64,000 bases of DNA from Rhodamnia argentea (GCF_020921035.1 NC_063156.1:3348001-3412000); one strand, 5' to 3'; shown: positions 47,854-61,081, counted from the first letter of the stretch. Notes: generated by a model not told the origin, from the sequence alone. Translations and numbers: made by a program.

Positions 47854-50800
47854 CTATGTTTCAAGGTAAGTCCACCAAGATAGCAACCGAGCACCTTTGT
47901 TTCGTATTCTATGTCCCTGCGAAAAACTTGATAGATGGTAACACTCAGTGCAATGATCTGGGAATATACTTTCTTCAAGAAGCTCGCAAGTCTGAGGGCA
48001 AACTAAACTGGAGTAACCTTGAACATTCGAACAGTTCCACGGAGACATCGAGTTTACGCCGAGTGTGATGTTGTATAGGCAGATATTAATGAAACTATCG
48101 CCCTCAATACCCTCCATAAGCCCTGCAACTGTTATGTTCTCCCCGCGGATGTCTTTAAAAGTGATCCTTTCTACTTTGGGCAGCGCATTGGGGTCATAAG
48201 ATTCATCTGGGTGCTCCCCATAGAGACCGGTGAATCTTATGGCTGTATTCACATTAGCCAATGTAACATTAGATATGAAGATGTTCCTCACATAACCACC
48301 TCTTCCTGGAGATGTTTTTATTCTAATGCCATCGGTGGAGTTGAAGAACACGATGTCCTCTGCATGGACGTCTGATACTCCTCCGGACATCTCACTTCCA
48401 ATCGCGATACCTGAGCTACGAGTCTCACCGATGAGCCGGCGAATGATGATGTTTTTACTAGGACGACCATATGATATGCCGTACTCATCCCAACCGCTTT
48501 TGATAGCAATCACATCATCACCCGTGCTTATGTAACAGTCTTCTATGCATACATCATCGCTGGAGTCTAGATGAATTAAAAAGTGAAAAAATTCAGCGCT
48601 CTGTTTGACATCATGCAGTGGAATAGACAGTTCGTGAAATATCAACATGATATCTAGTCTATAATGAAAAAGCATTATAATAAGGGAGTTTGACGGGAGG
48701 AATTATGAAATTAGAATTTTAGTTCATCCACACATTGTGTTGGAATTGGAAGGAGATATTCTCACTTTTCCATTGGAATGAGCAGGGAGGGGGGATCTGT
48801 TCATAATAGGTCAGTATAGGGGAATTTCAGATTGTTACATGAGCATCTGATCGACTAATAGAAACTAAAAAAGGGTTACAGATGCTAATGTTCCAAAAAG
48901 CATCACGGGTTTGTAACAAGCATAATGGAAACTTGACTCGGATGAGCAAATTCAATAAGCTCGATGGATATAAATCTTCTGGAAATATATTAAAAAAAAA
49001 GTAATAAATAACAGCCTAGCAGAAAGACCTTACCAGGATCGATTCCATCTGTGTTCGGTGAATCAAGAGGAGCACGTATGGTGACATTCTGAACGATAAC
49101 TTGGCTGTGAATCGAGAAAAACAATCTCAACTCCCCCTAGTTCATAAAAACTTCAACTTTGCACAGTTTATACAGGCAGATTAAAAAAATCAAGAAATTC
49201 AAGCCTCCAGATCAGACAAACCTGCAATATACAGGATGGATGGTCCAGAATGGCGAATTTAAGAAGGTGAGGTTCGAGATCACGACCCCAGTGGAGTTCA
49301 TCAACTCAACTAGATGTGGCCGAGTATAGTCAAGGGTTTTGTTTCTGAACCGTTCCCACCACATGCTGCCTTGACCATCAATAGTTCCATTTTCGCCTGC
49401 ACAAGGGAAATATGCAATATGAAGAGGAAGCACAAGGAATGCAATTCTTCATTCGTATCACTCACCTGTAATAACCACATCGGTTAAATTGCGTCCAAAA
49501 ATGAGACTCCGATGACGTCCACCAGGCAACTCCCTACCTCGGCCATATGATGGTAAGGGATCAACAATGGGCCAATCCTCCGCGTTCTGAAGCAAAGATT
49601 TTGAGACTCTTCACTAAACTGTGCATCATCTTTTTGCTTCAATGCTACCACATTGTGCAACTCCAGTAAGACGTTAGTTACTGATACCCAGGTGATTTAC
49701 AGACGTTACATTGGCCAAAAATGAAAATTATGTGTACCCTTCTCTTCCTTTATGCTTTAGGCCAAAATTCTTCAATATTCCGTTTAGAAAGGGCTAACTT
49801 GGAGCATCAAATGGTAAGACATAGTGAAAAATGAGGACGTCCTTTTTTTTTGCTAGAGAATTAAAAGAACACAGAACAAGCAAAATAAATGTAGAGACCA
49901 GTACACTAGTTTCGAAAGACTGGTCAAGTCCCTCGATATTGCAAAATTAAATCAATTTTGTCGACCTCAGTTAACGATTAATCAATACCATGGATCCAAG
50001 AATTACTGCACCCTTGTCCAGCCACAGGGTGAGATGGCTGATGAGGTCGAAGCTTCCTGTCAACCACTTTCCAGCAGGGACAAAAAGCTTGGCCCCTCCT
50101 TTGTCCGCAAATGAATTAAGATAGAAGATGGCATTCTGAAATGCCTTTGTGTTGAGAGTGACGCCATCTCCGACGGCTCCAAATTCAGTGATTGTGACGC
50201 TGTGAGGTCTAACCCTTTCTTCATTATGCCGTTTGCAATGTGAACTTCCCACAGCAACCCATTGAGTAGGAACGAGCAATGCAAGTAGCACAAGTACATC
50301 CACCAACTGAAATCATGGAACCTCTACAATTTCAGTAAACAAACAATTTCGCGTGACACTACTTCAAGAAGCTCCGAATGGAGCATTCTCATATATGTCT
50401 CGACAGCTGTATCATCATCAGCTAGTTCAGACACAACCTAAATGGGTAGAGGGAATAAAATGAAAACTCCAAAGGTGACGAAGCATCAAGCAGGTAAATC
50501 AAAGCACATATTCCAGCTATTAAAGCTCCACCTATATGAAAGTTTAAGATGAATCCCACTGATTTAAAACTTCCCCATATGGTTAATAGAACAAAAAAGC
50601 TGGTCAGGATAGCAACAATTTGTCAAAAAGATATTCAACCCAAAGTGAAAAAAAAGCCAAGTCCATTAAAGGTGTGACAAAAACAAAAGAATTCAACCGC
50701 TTTGCTTGAACAATTGAGCAAATAACAGTAGGATTTCACCAAAACACTTCTAGCTTCGCTCATCAGATCCCAACAAGCAGTCTTTTCCAGCTAATGAAGC

Positions 50801-50986
50801 CAATGTGTTTCATGGGTAGAGCCGGACTACACTCTTAGCTCCAGTACTGATTGATTCATCTCAACCATTCCTGGGAGATCTTACGACAAACACTACTTGT
50901 ACGGTTCAGCTTAGTTTTCCCAATGAAAAAGAGAGAGGAAGACAAAATATGAAGAGTCTTAAACTTACAATAAAGTGACTCCTCAT
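47854..50986 (-). CDS. GH28 polygalacturonase-like protein, secreted
   Basis: Cell-wall pectin-degrading family with a right-handed beta-helix fold. Coding exons are 50969-50986, 49989-50306, 49466-49586, 49222-49396, 49034-49104 and 47854-48566. Phases close and give 471 aa. The start ATG sits in a mostly untranslated exon (50969-51038) that contributes only MRSHFI; the next exon opens with TTG (Leu), so a start inside it is unlikely. Residues 1-27 form a hydrophobic signal peptide. GH28 motifs seen are SPNTDG (226-231), GDD (250-252) and RIK (316-318). The usual catalytic-region GHG is replaced by SSG in RSSGIAIGSEMSGG (about 284-297), as in one plant subgroup, so true hydrolase activity is uncertain. 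Several N-glycosylation sites (NLT, NVT, NIT) fit secretion. The C-terminal 30 residues after FPDHCTECYH are less typical and rest on read-through to the first stop. Confidence 0.88.
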
Positions 50987-51290
50987 ATGACTGAGATCTG
51001 GTCTACCTTCCCAGGAGCTCAAGCACCAGAAAGAGAAGCTGCAATAAAAAACCAACCAAAAATTAAAAACAAAAGATTAACAAACACCTGCTTTGCTTAA
51101 TTCTCTGCCGATCTCAATCCTCAATTGAAGGAAAAAAAAAACCAAAACAAAAAACAAAAAACCAGGCTTTGACAAGATGAAACAGAAAAGAATGGTGTTG
51201 ATGGAAATCAAGATCCAATCCAGAATAGTTCGAGTGGGAACACTGGGAAGTGATGAGAGAGCTCGCACAAGCACCACCAGTTCACGTACA
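50987..51290 (-). other. 5' UTR region of the GH28 gene
   Basis: An acceptor (ATTGCAG) at 51039-51045 precedes the exon holding the start codon, so at least one more upstream leader exon exists. Its donor and transcription start are not resolved. An open frame at 51077-51277 may be part of that leader but has no supported splice link. Confidence 0.35.
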
Positions 51291-51724
51291 AATCATTGAT
51301 TGACAGCGACCGTTGTTGCCACCCAAAAACATTCAGCAAGTTGGTCCACCACGACTCTCCATTACCTCTGCCTCTTGAAAAGCTCCAACGTTTCTAATAT
51401 GCAACTCGAAAAGAAAGATCACTTCTTTATCAAGACCCTTGTGGTGGGAACCGTAATTGAGGGGACTGAGCGAGGCAAGACAGAGAGGATCACGAAAAAA
51501 TGGATAGAAACTCAAGGTGGGGTTATGGGAATTCCTTTGTTCTCGCGTCTCCGAGTGTGCTGCGTTTGATTCAATTTGAGAAGAGGAAGAACAAGAAGCA
51601 GCAGCAGCAGCAGCAGCGGGGCAGTGGCTCTGTCTTTATATCTCTTTCGAGAGAGTCTTGTCTGTCTATATATCTCTTCGGAAAGAGTCTAATCGAATGC
51701 TTGTGCTTGTGTCATGTGCGCTTC

Positions 51725-51770
<46 letters not shown>

Positions 51771-51924
51771 CATGGGCATCTTCCAGTCTCTCTCACTCGC
51801 ACGCTGACATCTCTCCCCTCTTCGTCCTCGTCTCAATGCTGTTCAGAAATTGGCATCTTCCTTAAAAACTCAATCATAAAGGTTCGTGATTTCCGCTGAA
51901 CACTGGCCCTATAGTTTCCCCCTG

Positions 51925-51963
<39 letters not shown>

Positions 51964-54900
51964 AAATGGGATTTACAGCCCTCTCTCCATAATCAAATAT
52001 CGAATAGACCAGTCGAATCTAACTACACCCACTTCTCACTACCTTTTACCGCAGCTTAGAATCCTAGACTCTGTTTCCTTTCTGGTCCCAAACACTGTCT
52101 GGTCAACCTGTTTTTAGCATTGTGAACTTTGAAGAGGACAATTCAATATCTTTTCCCCATGGTAATGTTAATCCCAACCAAGCTCGGTCCAATTAGTTTC
52201 TTGGGCCGGCAAAGACGCGAAATGACCGGAATGTCCCTGAGAAATTTTGTTTGTTTTTTTTCCCACATTGAACTAGAGCCGTAGGTTTCGACCCCACCCC
52301 ACAAAAAAAAAAAAAAAAAAAAAAAAAAACACGAGAGCCTCAGGTTTGTGGATGACATTTGGCTGTTTCATGTTGAGGGACCACCAGCCAGCTCAGATTT
52401 GACCCCATAAGGAAGCTACATACTTGGCAGAAAAAAGAAATGGAAAAAAAATGAAAAAAGGAAAATTAATTTCTTTATGTCTAATGATAGTAGTCCTCCT
52501 TGCTTTTCACTCTTGTCCCTTTTTCCAGTGTTAAGGAAACACAGTGTTATTATGTAGGGAACACTATTATTAAGCCCCCCTCTCCCAACATGTGAAAGAC
52601 TGAACGACAGCAATCCCTTGGCTGATCAATAGTAACAAAGAAGAAAAATCGGATCTTGGGGTTTGAGAACGCTTGACGTTATAGTATACGTTAGCACGGA
52701 TGAAAACTATATTAGGCTAGCTCTCATGACGACCAATCTAGAGATCTATCGACTCTGAGCACTCTTCGACGGAAAATGCGTTCAATGAGCGAACGTCTGT
52801 TGTATCAGCACTTTGCGAATTGGGATGACTGCGATCTATATTCTCAATTGGTTATGAACAGTTGAAGTCAGTATTTCACAAGGAAAAAGGCTATTAAAGA
52901 AGAAAAGAATTAAACATCAAGTGACCTTAGAACTTGGAGAACTTACTAATGGTCGGAGGAAACAATGTCAAAAAAGAGGGGGACAGTGGTGGAAGGCAGG
53001 ACAAGAGAGGAACAAGGAGTGAAAGTGAGATGGTTTTGGTTTCCAAAGTCAGGCATCCAATGCCAATGCCAGTGCCTCTTGACTTCAAACCTATGCATAA
53101 AAAGGGACATGAGTGTCTCTCCATCATGTCCGATGAAATCATCAGACTTACTCTCTAGTCCTTGCTTGCGTTTCTTTCTTCGTTCCTAGCAGAAGACTCA
53201 TTTTACATTTCGTAGTTCCATTTTTCTTTTCTTCTTTTTTGCTGGGTATTCTTAGTTCAATGTTGTTTGTATTTAAATAGTAAATTGCGCGGTTCCTGGG
53301 CTATTTCAACTTTCGAGATGATAAATTGCGTGTTTAGTTTCATGCGGCGTTGGCACGGGGCGAGTTCCAGGTTTGACTCCTACGGAATGTCCCGTTTCGC
53401 ATCGTCTTGCTTGCACATGATGGATTTCGAGCATCCTTTCTCTCCTTTCTTTAAGGAGTAGTACATTGTTGAACAATTTAATGAGCATTTATAGCTTAAA
53501 GCTATGATACCGAAGTAGGGCGAGCTTTATGCGTCGCTTCACATGCCCAACATTCATATCGGCCTATATTTTTAAGGGTTTGTGTTGCGTTCTAATCATA
53601 ATTTTAACTCGTGTGTATCTATCTTGAGCAGTGTGAGATATACCATGCCGCCGTCGTTCCTATTCATCTGCATACAGGAGAGATTGCTGCTTTCTATTCG
53701 ACAAATAATTTAAAGTCGTTGAATGAACATGATATGAGAAAAAAGGATAAAGTTTCCTTCCGGAGCGGATCATCAGGCATGAAGATTATGGTCCTAGGCA
53801 TCATCAAAGAGCTTAAGCAATCTGTTGCTTCGATTTGATTGATGTGGTGTTCCTTAACAGCTACAGAATAATCATCTGTAAACTCTAATTATGAGCGATT
53901 GTTCTGTGCCTTCTTCACCTATACACCTCCGACGCAATCAGTTTAACTACTCGGATGTCCCTAGACATGCATGTACACGCATAATAATTACAGACATTAG
54001 CTAGTGACGCGATTCTTGCATTTTCATGAATATGGGACATGCATTATCACCATCACTGATGTTATCATCTTCAACTTCACCAACTTTTGACAAGCATACA
54101 CACACACATATATACATATAATTATTAAGGTATATGTATGTTCACTTATAAGTTTAGTTACCATATTAACAGAAAAAATTTCCTTGGGAATGTCCTCTTT
54201 ATTATATTTACATAATTTGATGTACACATTACCCTACAAAGATCGATGCTTCTAACTAGTGTGCATTGAAGAACTTGCTCGCATGATTAGATTTGCTAAA
54301 TCAGGGTTACGCCATGGATCAATCTTGCGGCTAACCTAACTATCATTTCTTTCGCGCGAAACGCTATCTTAGCTATCCTCAAGATAGCTAATGATTTGTT
54401 GATGCAATTCTTATGCTGCTGGACTCAAAGTCAAGGATCGAATCCACAACCATCCTCAAGGCTAGCTTCAACTCAATTGAGTTGGATCGGAGTGCGTTGA
54501 CGCCGCCACTATTCATCTCCTAATTAAGTGACTACAATGGCCAAACCCTAATCACTCGTCGCTCGAAACAAGGGCCACTACATTGTAAACTCCTCATTGG
54601 GTAATTGAAAAGCCTAGTTATCATCCTAGTAATTAATCAACACAACCCCTTAATGGCAAGTCTATCTCGTAATTAGGTAGTGGATCGAGTTCAAAAGAAG
54701 GTCTCACGTACCCAAGATGCAAGCTAATACCAAATACTTGTAGCGCATATGCTTCAGGGAAAATCCTTCTATTCTTTTATCGACAAGAACCTTAACCAAT
54801 GCTAAGGAGAGAGAGAGATCTCAAATCTTTATCCACACTGGTCAAGTACGTTAGCTAGCAAATACATATCCTTGAAATCACGCTCCTTGGTAGCTACCCA

Positions 54901-55721
54901 AGACATGAATAATTACACGTGTTGATGGGACAATTTCCTTGCTCTTATAAATATGAATCGTACTAGAAAAATGTCAATTATCATCGTCTGTCCGCAAACG
55001 CACAAATGGACCCCCTCAATGGGACACCAAGGCCAACCTAGTCTTGTCTTTAGCACATTAACAAACTTCAATAATGGAGATGGGAACATGAGCACCCATC
55101 ACTATCCTCATGTGGGGGACACCCATAAATTGATTTGAATTGGAATTTCTTAAATAAATAAATAAAAACCACCTCTTACGTTGGGAATACGTCTCAAACA
55201 TATCGTAGAATTCAATGTGCATCAAACCCTAAGTGTGAAATACGGTCTATAGTAGATTTATTTATATGGTCAATCCCATTAGGAATGGGGGCAAAAAATG
55301 TTAATGAGAATGACGGGCTTGGCTTATATCATTTAACTTATAAAGGAGGGAAGAATTCACATCCAAAAAAGGGTGCCCAATTTTACATTCTTTTTTTTCC
55401 GGACAATTCATTTTTTTCTCCAGTCGCTCATAAGGTATACAAGATTTAGCTGCTTAATTACGTGGAGGGGTCCTTTTGCTATAGGAACGTTATTAAACCT
55501 CTTCTAACATAGCCGTCAATCACGCCGTTAGCGATGATTAATCTGTCGATGGTACAAGGTCCTATTGGAATCACAATGACCTTTGCATCATATAATTGAA
55601 TGGCCAAGAGTAAGAGTGGGGGTCTTATATCAGCAGAAGGAATACTGATGTTTGCACTTCGGAAGCATGGGTGTACACACGCACTTCACAAGACTTATGA
55701 ACCTCGTCTTTCTATTAGGCC
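51291..55721. other. Gene-free spacer
   Basis: No gene is supported. A 27-base poly-A at 52303-52329 has no identifiable retroelement body before it. The part at 54290-54850 has a style seen in degraded LTR elements (AAGTCAAGGATCGAATCC near 54429), but no ends can be defined. The open frames at 52927-53189 are overlapping shadows on both strands. Confidence 0.4.
51596..51767. repeat. AGC and GA microsatellites
   Basis: An AGC run at about 51596-51617 and a pure GA run at 51728-51767 lie 0.6-0.8 kb upstream of the GH28 start. A CT run follows at about 51931-51955. They are simple repeats in the promoter-side spacer. Confidence 0.85.
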
Positions 55722-55734
55722 ACCAATGACATAT

Positions 55735-55956
55735 ACATATATATATATATATACATATATATATTGACAACCGAGATGTCATGGCCAGCTTGCGAGCACT
55801 TCGACTATTCCTCGGGAGAAACTAGCACAGCAATCCACCGCCATGGTCCCCTACTTAAATCACAAGTGTTCAGCTGAGGAATCGAACTTAAAACTATTGT
55901 GCCTAATCACATAATTTCAAGTGCGCCCTAACCAATTGAGCCACCCATGGGTGGGT
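55735..55956 (-). mobile_element. tRNA-derived SINE with 13-bp target duplication
   Basis: On the minus strand the 222-bp body starts with GGGTGGCTCAATTGGTTAGG, a good RNA polymerase III A box. About 45 bases later comes AGTTCGATTCC (complement of 55878-55888), a good B box. The tail is an AT dinucleotide run. Both sides carry the perfect direct repeat ACCAATGACATAT (55722-55734 and 55957-55969). The body is longer than a tRNA and the tRNA fold is not kept, so it is a SINE and not a tRNA gene. Confidence 0.8.
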
Positions 55957-55969
55957 ACCAATGACATAT

Positions 55970-57870
55970 TTTATCTCTTCTTTTTCCGCTGAAAAATCAA
56001 AATTCTGTAGAAGAAAAAAAAAATCATCAATTGGTGGAAAAAAAAGAAAGGGAAGAGAATCACATGCTGTATTACCTTCCAAGTTCCAACCAAAGATTAA
56101 TTGACAGAAGAGGCCAAATCATTCTTTGGGGAACCACCTGTGACTCCAGAACCCTAAAATAATTGCTCCAATCAGCAGCTACTGTTGTGTTTTCTATTCT
56201 TCTCTTTGCTGCTGTAACTTCAGATGCTAGGGTTTTGCCATTTGGCCACATTGCATTCTCCATTTTAAAAAACTCAGGATCTTGGCCGACTGTTGTTTGA
56301 TGTTTGAATTATAAATTGTAATGGCTCCAAGATAAGCTGCTTTAATTTGTTCTCATGCTAATTATTATCGAATCAATTCGATAGTGGGCTCACAGCATGT
56401 ACCAACTCCTTGGACCTTCCCAGATCTACCTACTCGTATTTATGCCTATGGAATCTGTTTATTAGAAGGTGGAAGGATGATCACGGGTGGGATTAGTGCC
56501 GCGGAAGGGATTAAAGAATGGATATTAATGCGATGTAGGAAAACGCTATTTCATAATTGTATAATGTGACATTCTGACATGACATCATAGATTCAATCAA
56601 GTTTTTGTTTTGTTTTTTTTTTAAGAATGAATTGAGGAATAAGTCATCTGGCTTCGTGGATTATGAGATAGATCATCGTGTTATGTGACGTAATGCAAAA
56701 GAGTTTCTTGCGTTGTTTTCTCACACGGACACGTACTTGGAATAACCACGTGAATTCCACAAGATTTCGACAAAGAGATGAAGGTTAATGAAATGACAGA
56801 AACTAGTGCTTAATCTTTGCCAATGTTCGAGCTTGATGCTTCATCTGCTACACAATATGGTTCAACTCTTTCTTCCGCTACTTCGTAACCTTTCACATGA
56901 GTTCCAAAATTCGATGAAATTGAAAACTTCTCATCTTTGTTTATGCAATTTAATAATGTGCATTTTGGGTGAAAAAGACAATAAGGAAGTCGAAATACGT
57001 AAATTGTTAGCATTTCAATATGTTTACGTTCGACCAAAAAAAAATATATATATGTTTATGAAATACTACCCAAACAGTCCCCGTAGAAAATATCTTAATA
57101 ACTCCAACTATAAACCTTCCGTTGCAACATAAAATTATGTGAAAATTTCACAAACCATCTCCACCATGAGGAGTGATAATGCAGATCGATATGAGATCAA
57201 AACTTCAGGATGATCTTTTGAATTTCTCGTCAACTTTCATTTATTTCTTACTATACACATCTTGCTTGATCATGTAATCGATTACTATAAGTCTCAATGC
57301 CCATACATAAAAGGAGGAGTATGGAGTAGCTACGCAGACGTTCAGGGCTCCTCTTCTAGTCAGGTCAAAGCTCAGCTCGGAGGCTCGACTTATGATCGCT
57401 CGAGAAGCCGCTTCTCGGAGCAACACGTCGTAACTTCACACACATTTCCAATTATTCGATACAAGATCTCACAACATACAAGTACTTATAAACCAACAAG
57501 TAAGACTATGGCGAATACGCGTTGCAGATAACAAAAAAGTCAGAATTAGGACAGAATGTTCATTAGCAAACACGACAAGAAGAAACGAAAACATAACCGC
57601 ACCTCTCTCATTGCTTGAAACTAGAGTAAATTATGTTTAAGATGTCAGAGTATCCACTCTCCAAAGACATTATCGACATGGAAAAATGAGTACCCGAGCA
57701 GCCTGTGGCTAGAGAAAAACTGATGTTTCACTTCTGGTTAACAAATGATCATTCCTATAAGGCTATCAAGTAAACCCGGCAATGAAGAAGAAAGACTTGA
57801 ATTACTTCCTTGCAGAAACAAACAATTCTGAGGCACGTTTGAGATACTGAAACTAGCTGATCAACAAGGC
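55970..57870. other. Gene-free spacer
   Basis: Short open frames only (for example 56806-57132 and 57262-57531), AT-rich and without family resemblance. No RNA gene or clear repeat was found. The last part would be the 3' UTR side of the decayed ProRS locus. Confidence 0.4.
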
Positions 57871-60800
57871 CTAGTAACTTCTGCCCCAGTAGGACCATTT
57901 TTTGGCTGGCTTTCCCGACACAAAGCATTTAGTACCTGCATGCATAGTTAGATGCGGATATCATATGAATGACATTGCCATCTTATAACATGGTTGGTAC
58001 GCAAATGAAATTTGGTGATGAAGGACCGAGTTAGACACACTCAACAATATGGATTGTAATATTACAACACCATGGAGTTTTGCAAGTTCAATTGTAGAGG
58101 TGCGTATGAAACAAGCAATTCATAATATAAATACCTTCGGATCTGTTAAATATGTCTTGAATTTTATGTACCCGAACCGGTTTATCACCCGACCCGAAAT
58201 ATTTTTGTGCGGCCCAAAAAAGTGGAGGAAAAATTGAGATTTAGTTCGCCACGCGGAGAATTGGCCCAACATATTCTGCCCCAGGCAATGCGAAGTTGCT
58301 CCTTGTATACCACGACCAGTGTCGGGAATGAACACCTGCCACATGATACCAAAAGGAAGTAATGGAGAGAATAATATTTGTATCAAAGCAAACAGCCACT
58401 TTGTTCAATAGAAAAGAAGAAAACAGAACAGGCACAAACTTTTTGCCATTTGGTTCTCAGGGTACCTCAACAGTCGTCGTGTAAGAACCACATCAAACTT
58501 TTCCAGCTCGCTTTTCTTTCCCTTTATGACCGGGACAGCTAAATATTCTTCATATATACGTCTGTAGAGTTCCAACATATCAAGAACCTGAAGAAAATTA
58601 TGGACTACTTGTAAGTATTTCGATATGACATCAATTGCTCAGGGTCGCGCTTCTAACTGAAACTTAGTCAGGCACTGTTAGCAAATAATAAGTCACAAAT
58701 AGAGGGGTCTAAGTCAAAGTTGACAGTGTTCACAATTACTTGTGAAATCTACTCAAGTTTTCAAGGGCCTTCTCATATGTTATTGGTTGTAATTTCACTT
58801 CAAATATATCATACACTTTACTAATAAAGAATTGCTCTTTTCCACAGAAATCTATCATAGTGTAGCACCGCAAAACCCCGAAATCAAACAGAGAAAATCA
58901 AATATTATCTTCTACACAAATTTTTACGCCAAAATCATATTATGAATCCAACAAATATAGAGAGGCAAACCTCTGCATCTGCCTCTTCTTTTGTTGCAAA
59001 AGCAGTATGACCTTCCTGCCAAAGAAACTCGCGACTCCTGCAGATAAAAGATTTATAGTTCACTCAAGAATCATCTTTCCAGTAGTGGACGAACTGTTAT
59101 ATAATGACTTATGCAATCAACTATGCTTGGGGCCAAAAGTAACTCCTGAAGGGGGAGAATTTTCATAGAAAGACTGTCAAACTATTTGGTGAAATAAACA
59201 TTCCAGCTGACAAAACCAGCAGGATGTGAGAATCCCCAGTACTGTACCGTGTAGCATATACATTCACAAATTGGATTGTTGCAGAGCTTAAGTGATGAAA
59301 ACTATAAAGCATCTCACTCTTTGACCTAACATCCACAAACATATGATAAAAACAACAAAACAGCCACATTATCCAGATAGAAACCTGATAAATGGAGTAG
59401 GATGGCTGAACTCCCATCAGACAACATTGCACCATTGATTGAGTTTCAAAGGTAAATCTCTGTGTCCTCTTATCCATTTTGAATAGTATGGGTGCATGAC
59501 AGTCTCACTAGTTGGCCGGATCGCAATAGGCACTTCCAAATCAGATTCCCCTGATTTAGTTACCCAAGCAACCTGAAAGAGTCATTTTTATTCAGAAAAA
59601 TATCGTGAATATTCCAGAAAAGTAACCCACAAGCTATCAATTTATGCCTACATTTTTTCAAGCATATGACAAGAGAGAAGCACATGTTACCTCCGGAGCA
59701 AAAACCTCTATGTGGTCCTTCTCCCTTTGTCAAACACCAGGAGAGACAAAAAGAGGGAAATAGCAGTTTTTAATTTTCATTTTCTTGATCTCTGCATCAA
59801 AAAATCCCTGCAAATAGAGCATTGCTATCAAATTATTTTCTTCGCCAAGTGAAGATAGCTTTGTGCCAATGGGATCAAGGTTAATGCATGGGAATATTTA
59901 GAGGAAAGAGAAAATAAATTATGACATAGATACTCAAAAATCAATATCACATAATTTAAGAAGAAAATATAGGTGAGAACAAAAGAAGGCGCTAATGTGA
60001 AACACACTCTTAAACTAAACCTGGAGATATAGCCAGAGAAATTGTGACTAATGAAAGAGAAGGACAGAGGAAAAAGAGTATGAATTAGCGAATTCAATAA
60101 AGAAAAAAAAACCTTTTTGACTCAGTTACAAGGAAACATGCTCAATACTCACTTGCATGATCTCCCAAATAGCCATTGCCCAAGGCCTCAAGATATAACA
60201 GCCAGATATATCATAGTATTCAATCATCTCGCCACTCACAACAACCTGCATTGTGTGAAGGAGCATAACCGATTAAAATGTCCAACCAAATATATCACTC
60301 CACATACTGCTGAGTGGCCCCAACCTGGTAAAATCAGATTTAATGTTTCTGAGGTCCCTACCAATATGCATGCAAGTTGTCAAAAAAATTTCATTTTCTG
60401 ATATACCAAGAATTATGAATAGCAGATCACACTCCACTTCACACTCTGCAAACGCAATAATATCACAAGAACCCTTTTTTCCCTTAAACGGCACATGAAG
60501 AAGATCACAAATTTTGCATGAGTTCAATCTTTCTATCAAGATTCTTTAAGTAGATTATTTCCTTCGATTTGCAACCGACTACTCCATAGAAATGCTGGAT
60601 ATTTACAAAGTGATCGACACCACGTAGCCCCAAAGAAGGCAGTCAAAACATACCTCCAAATACCACTCTCCAAAGTTCTCATCCTTCTTGTTGGAGAGAC
60701 CTAAACCAGTCTCCTTCTTCACCTCCTTCTTTTTCCCCCCTGTATATCACTAACACAGATCAGACACATCTTCACACCGAGCATTATCTCACAATATAAT

Positions 60801-60886
60801 AGCACAAAACACCACTGCAATAACGTATGAGATCACTGACCGGCACCTGCATTTGCATTGGACTTCTTCGTTTCACCACCAGCCAT
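57871..60886 (-). pseudogene. Cytosolic prolyl-tRNA synthetase pseudogene
   Basis: The intact parent charges tRNA-Pro in the cytosol. Exon remnants on the minus strand are 60841-60886, 60654-60739, 60153-60245, 59691-59807, 59385-59572, 58971-59037, 58466-58587, about 58273-58335 and 57871-57935. They read MAGGETKKS at the start, then blocks such as [42 protein letters not shown] and GIQGATSHCLGQN, and finish CFVSGKPAKKWSYWGRSY. Lesions: TGA at 59730-59732 where Leu is expected after SPGV; TGA at 59417-59419 where Arg is expected in NVV-R-WEF; a 1-base loss in exon 58466-58587 (122 rather than 123 bp, within the expected EKFAGG region); and no exons between GQN and the last 21 codons, removing class II motif 3 and the anticodon-binding domain. 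Introns are kept, so it is a duplicated copy and not a processed one. The lesions are described, not repaired. Confidence 0.88.
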
Positions 60887-61074
60887 ACTCTGACCTGATC
60901 ATTAGCCAATTCCCACAGAAAATGCAAAAGGGTTACCAAATTTACGCTAAAAATTGCTTCTTCACGACCAGAATCGACCGTCTCATGCATATATATCACA
61001 ATTCTACTGAACTGTGCAAGGGAATTGAAGGTGCAAGAAAATTGAATCGACCCATTAATACATGGAAAAATTAT

Positions 61075-61081
<7 letters not shown>

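Noticed and set aside
52303-52329. A poly-A tail marking a processed pseudogene
   Set aside because: The sequence before the 27 A residues has no recognisable gene or retroelement and no matching target duplication was found.
55878-55946. A tRNA gene
   Set aside because: The promoter boxes are present, but the sequence does not keep a tRNA length or cloverleaf. It continues into an AT tail with target duplications, so it is a SINE.
57871-60886. A functional prolyl-tRNA synthetase with unannotated extra introns
   Set aside because: Two stops fall inside conserved exon cores, one exon is a base short, and the 340 bases before the last exon cannot hold the missing domains.
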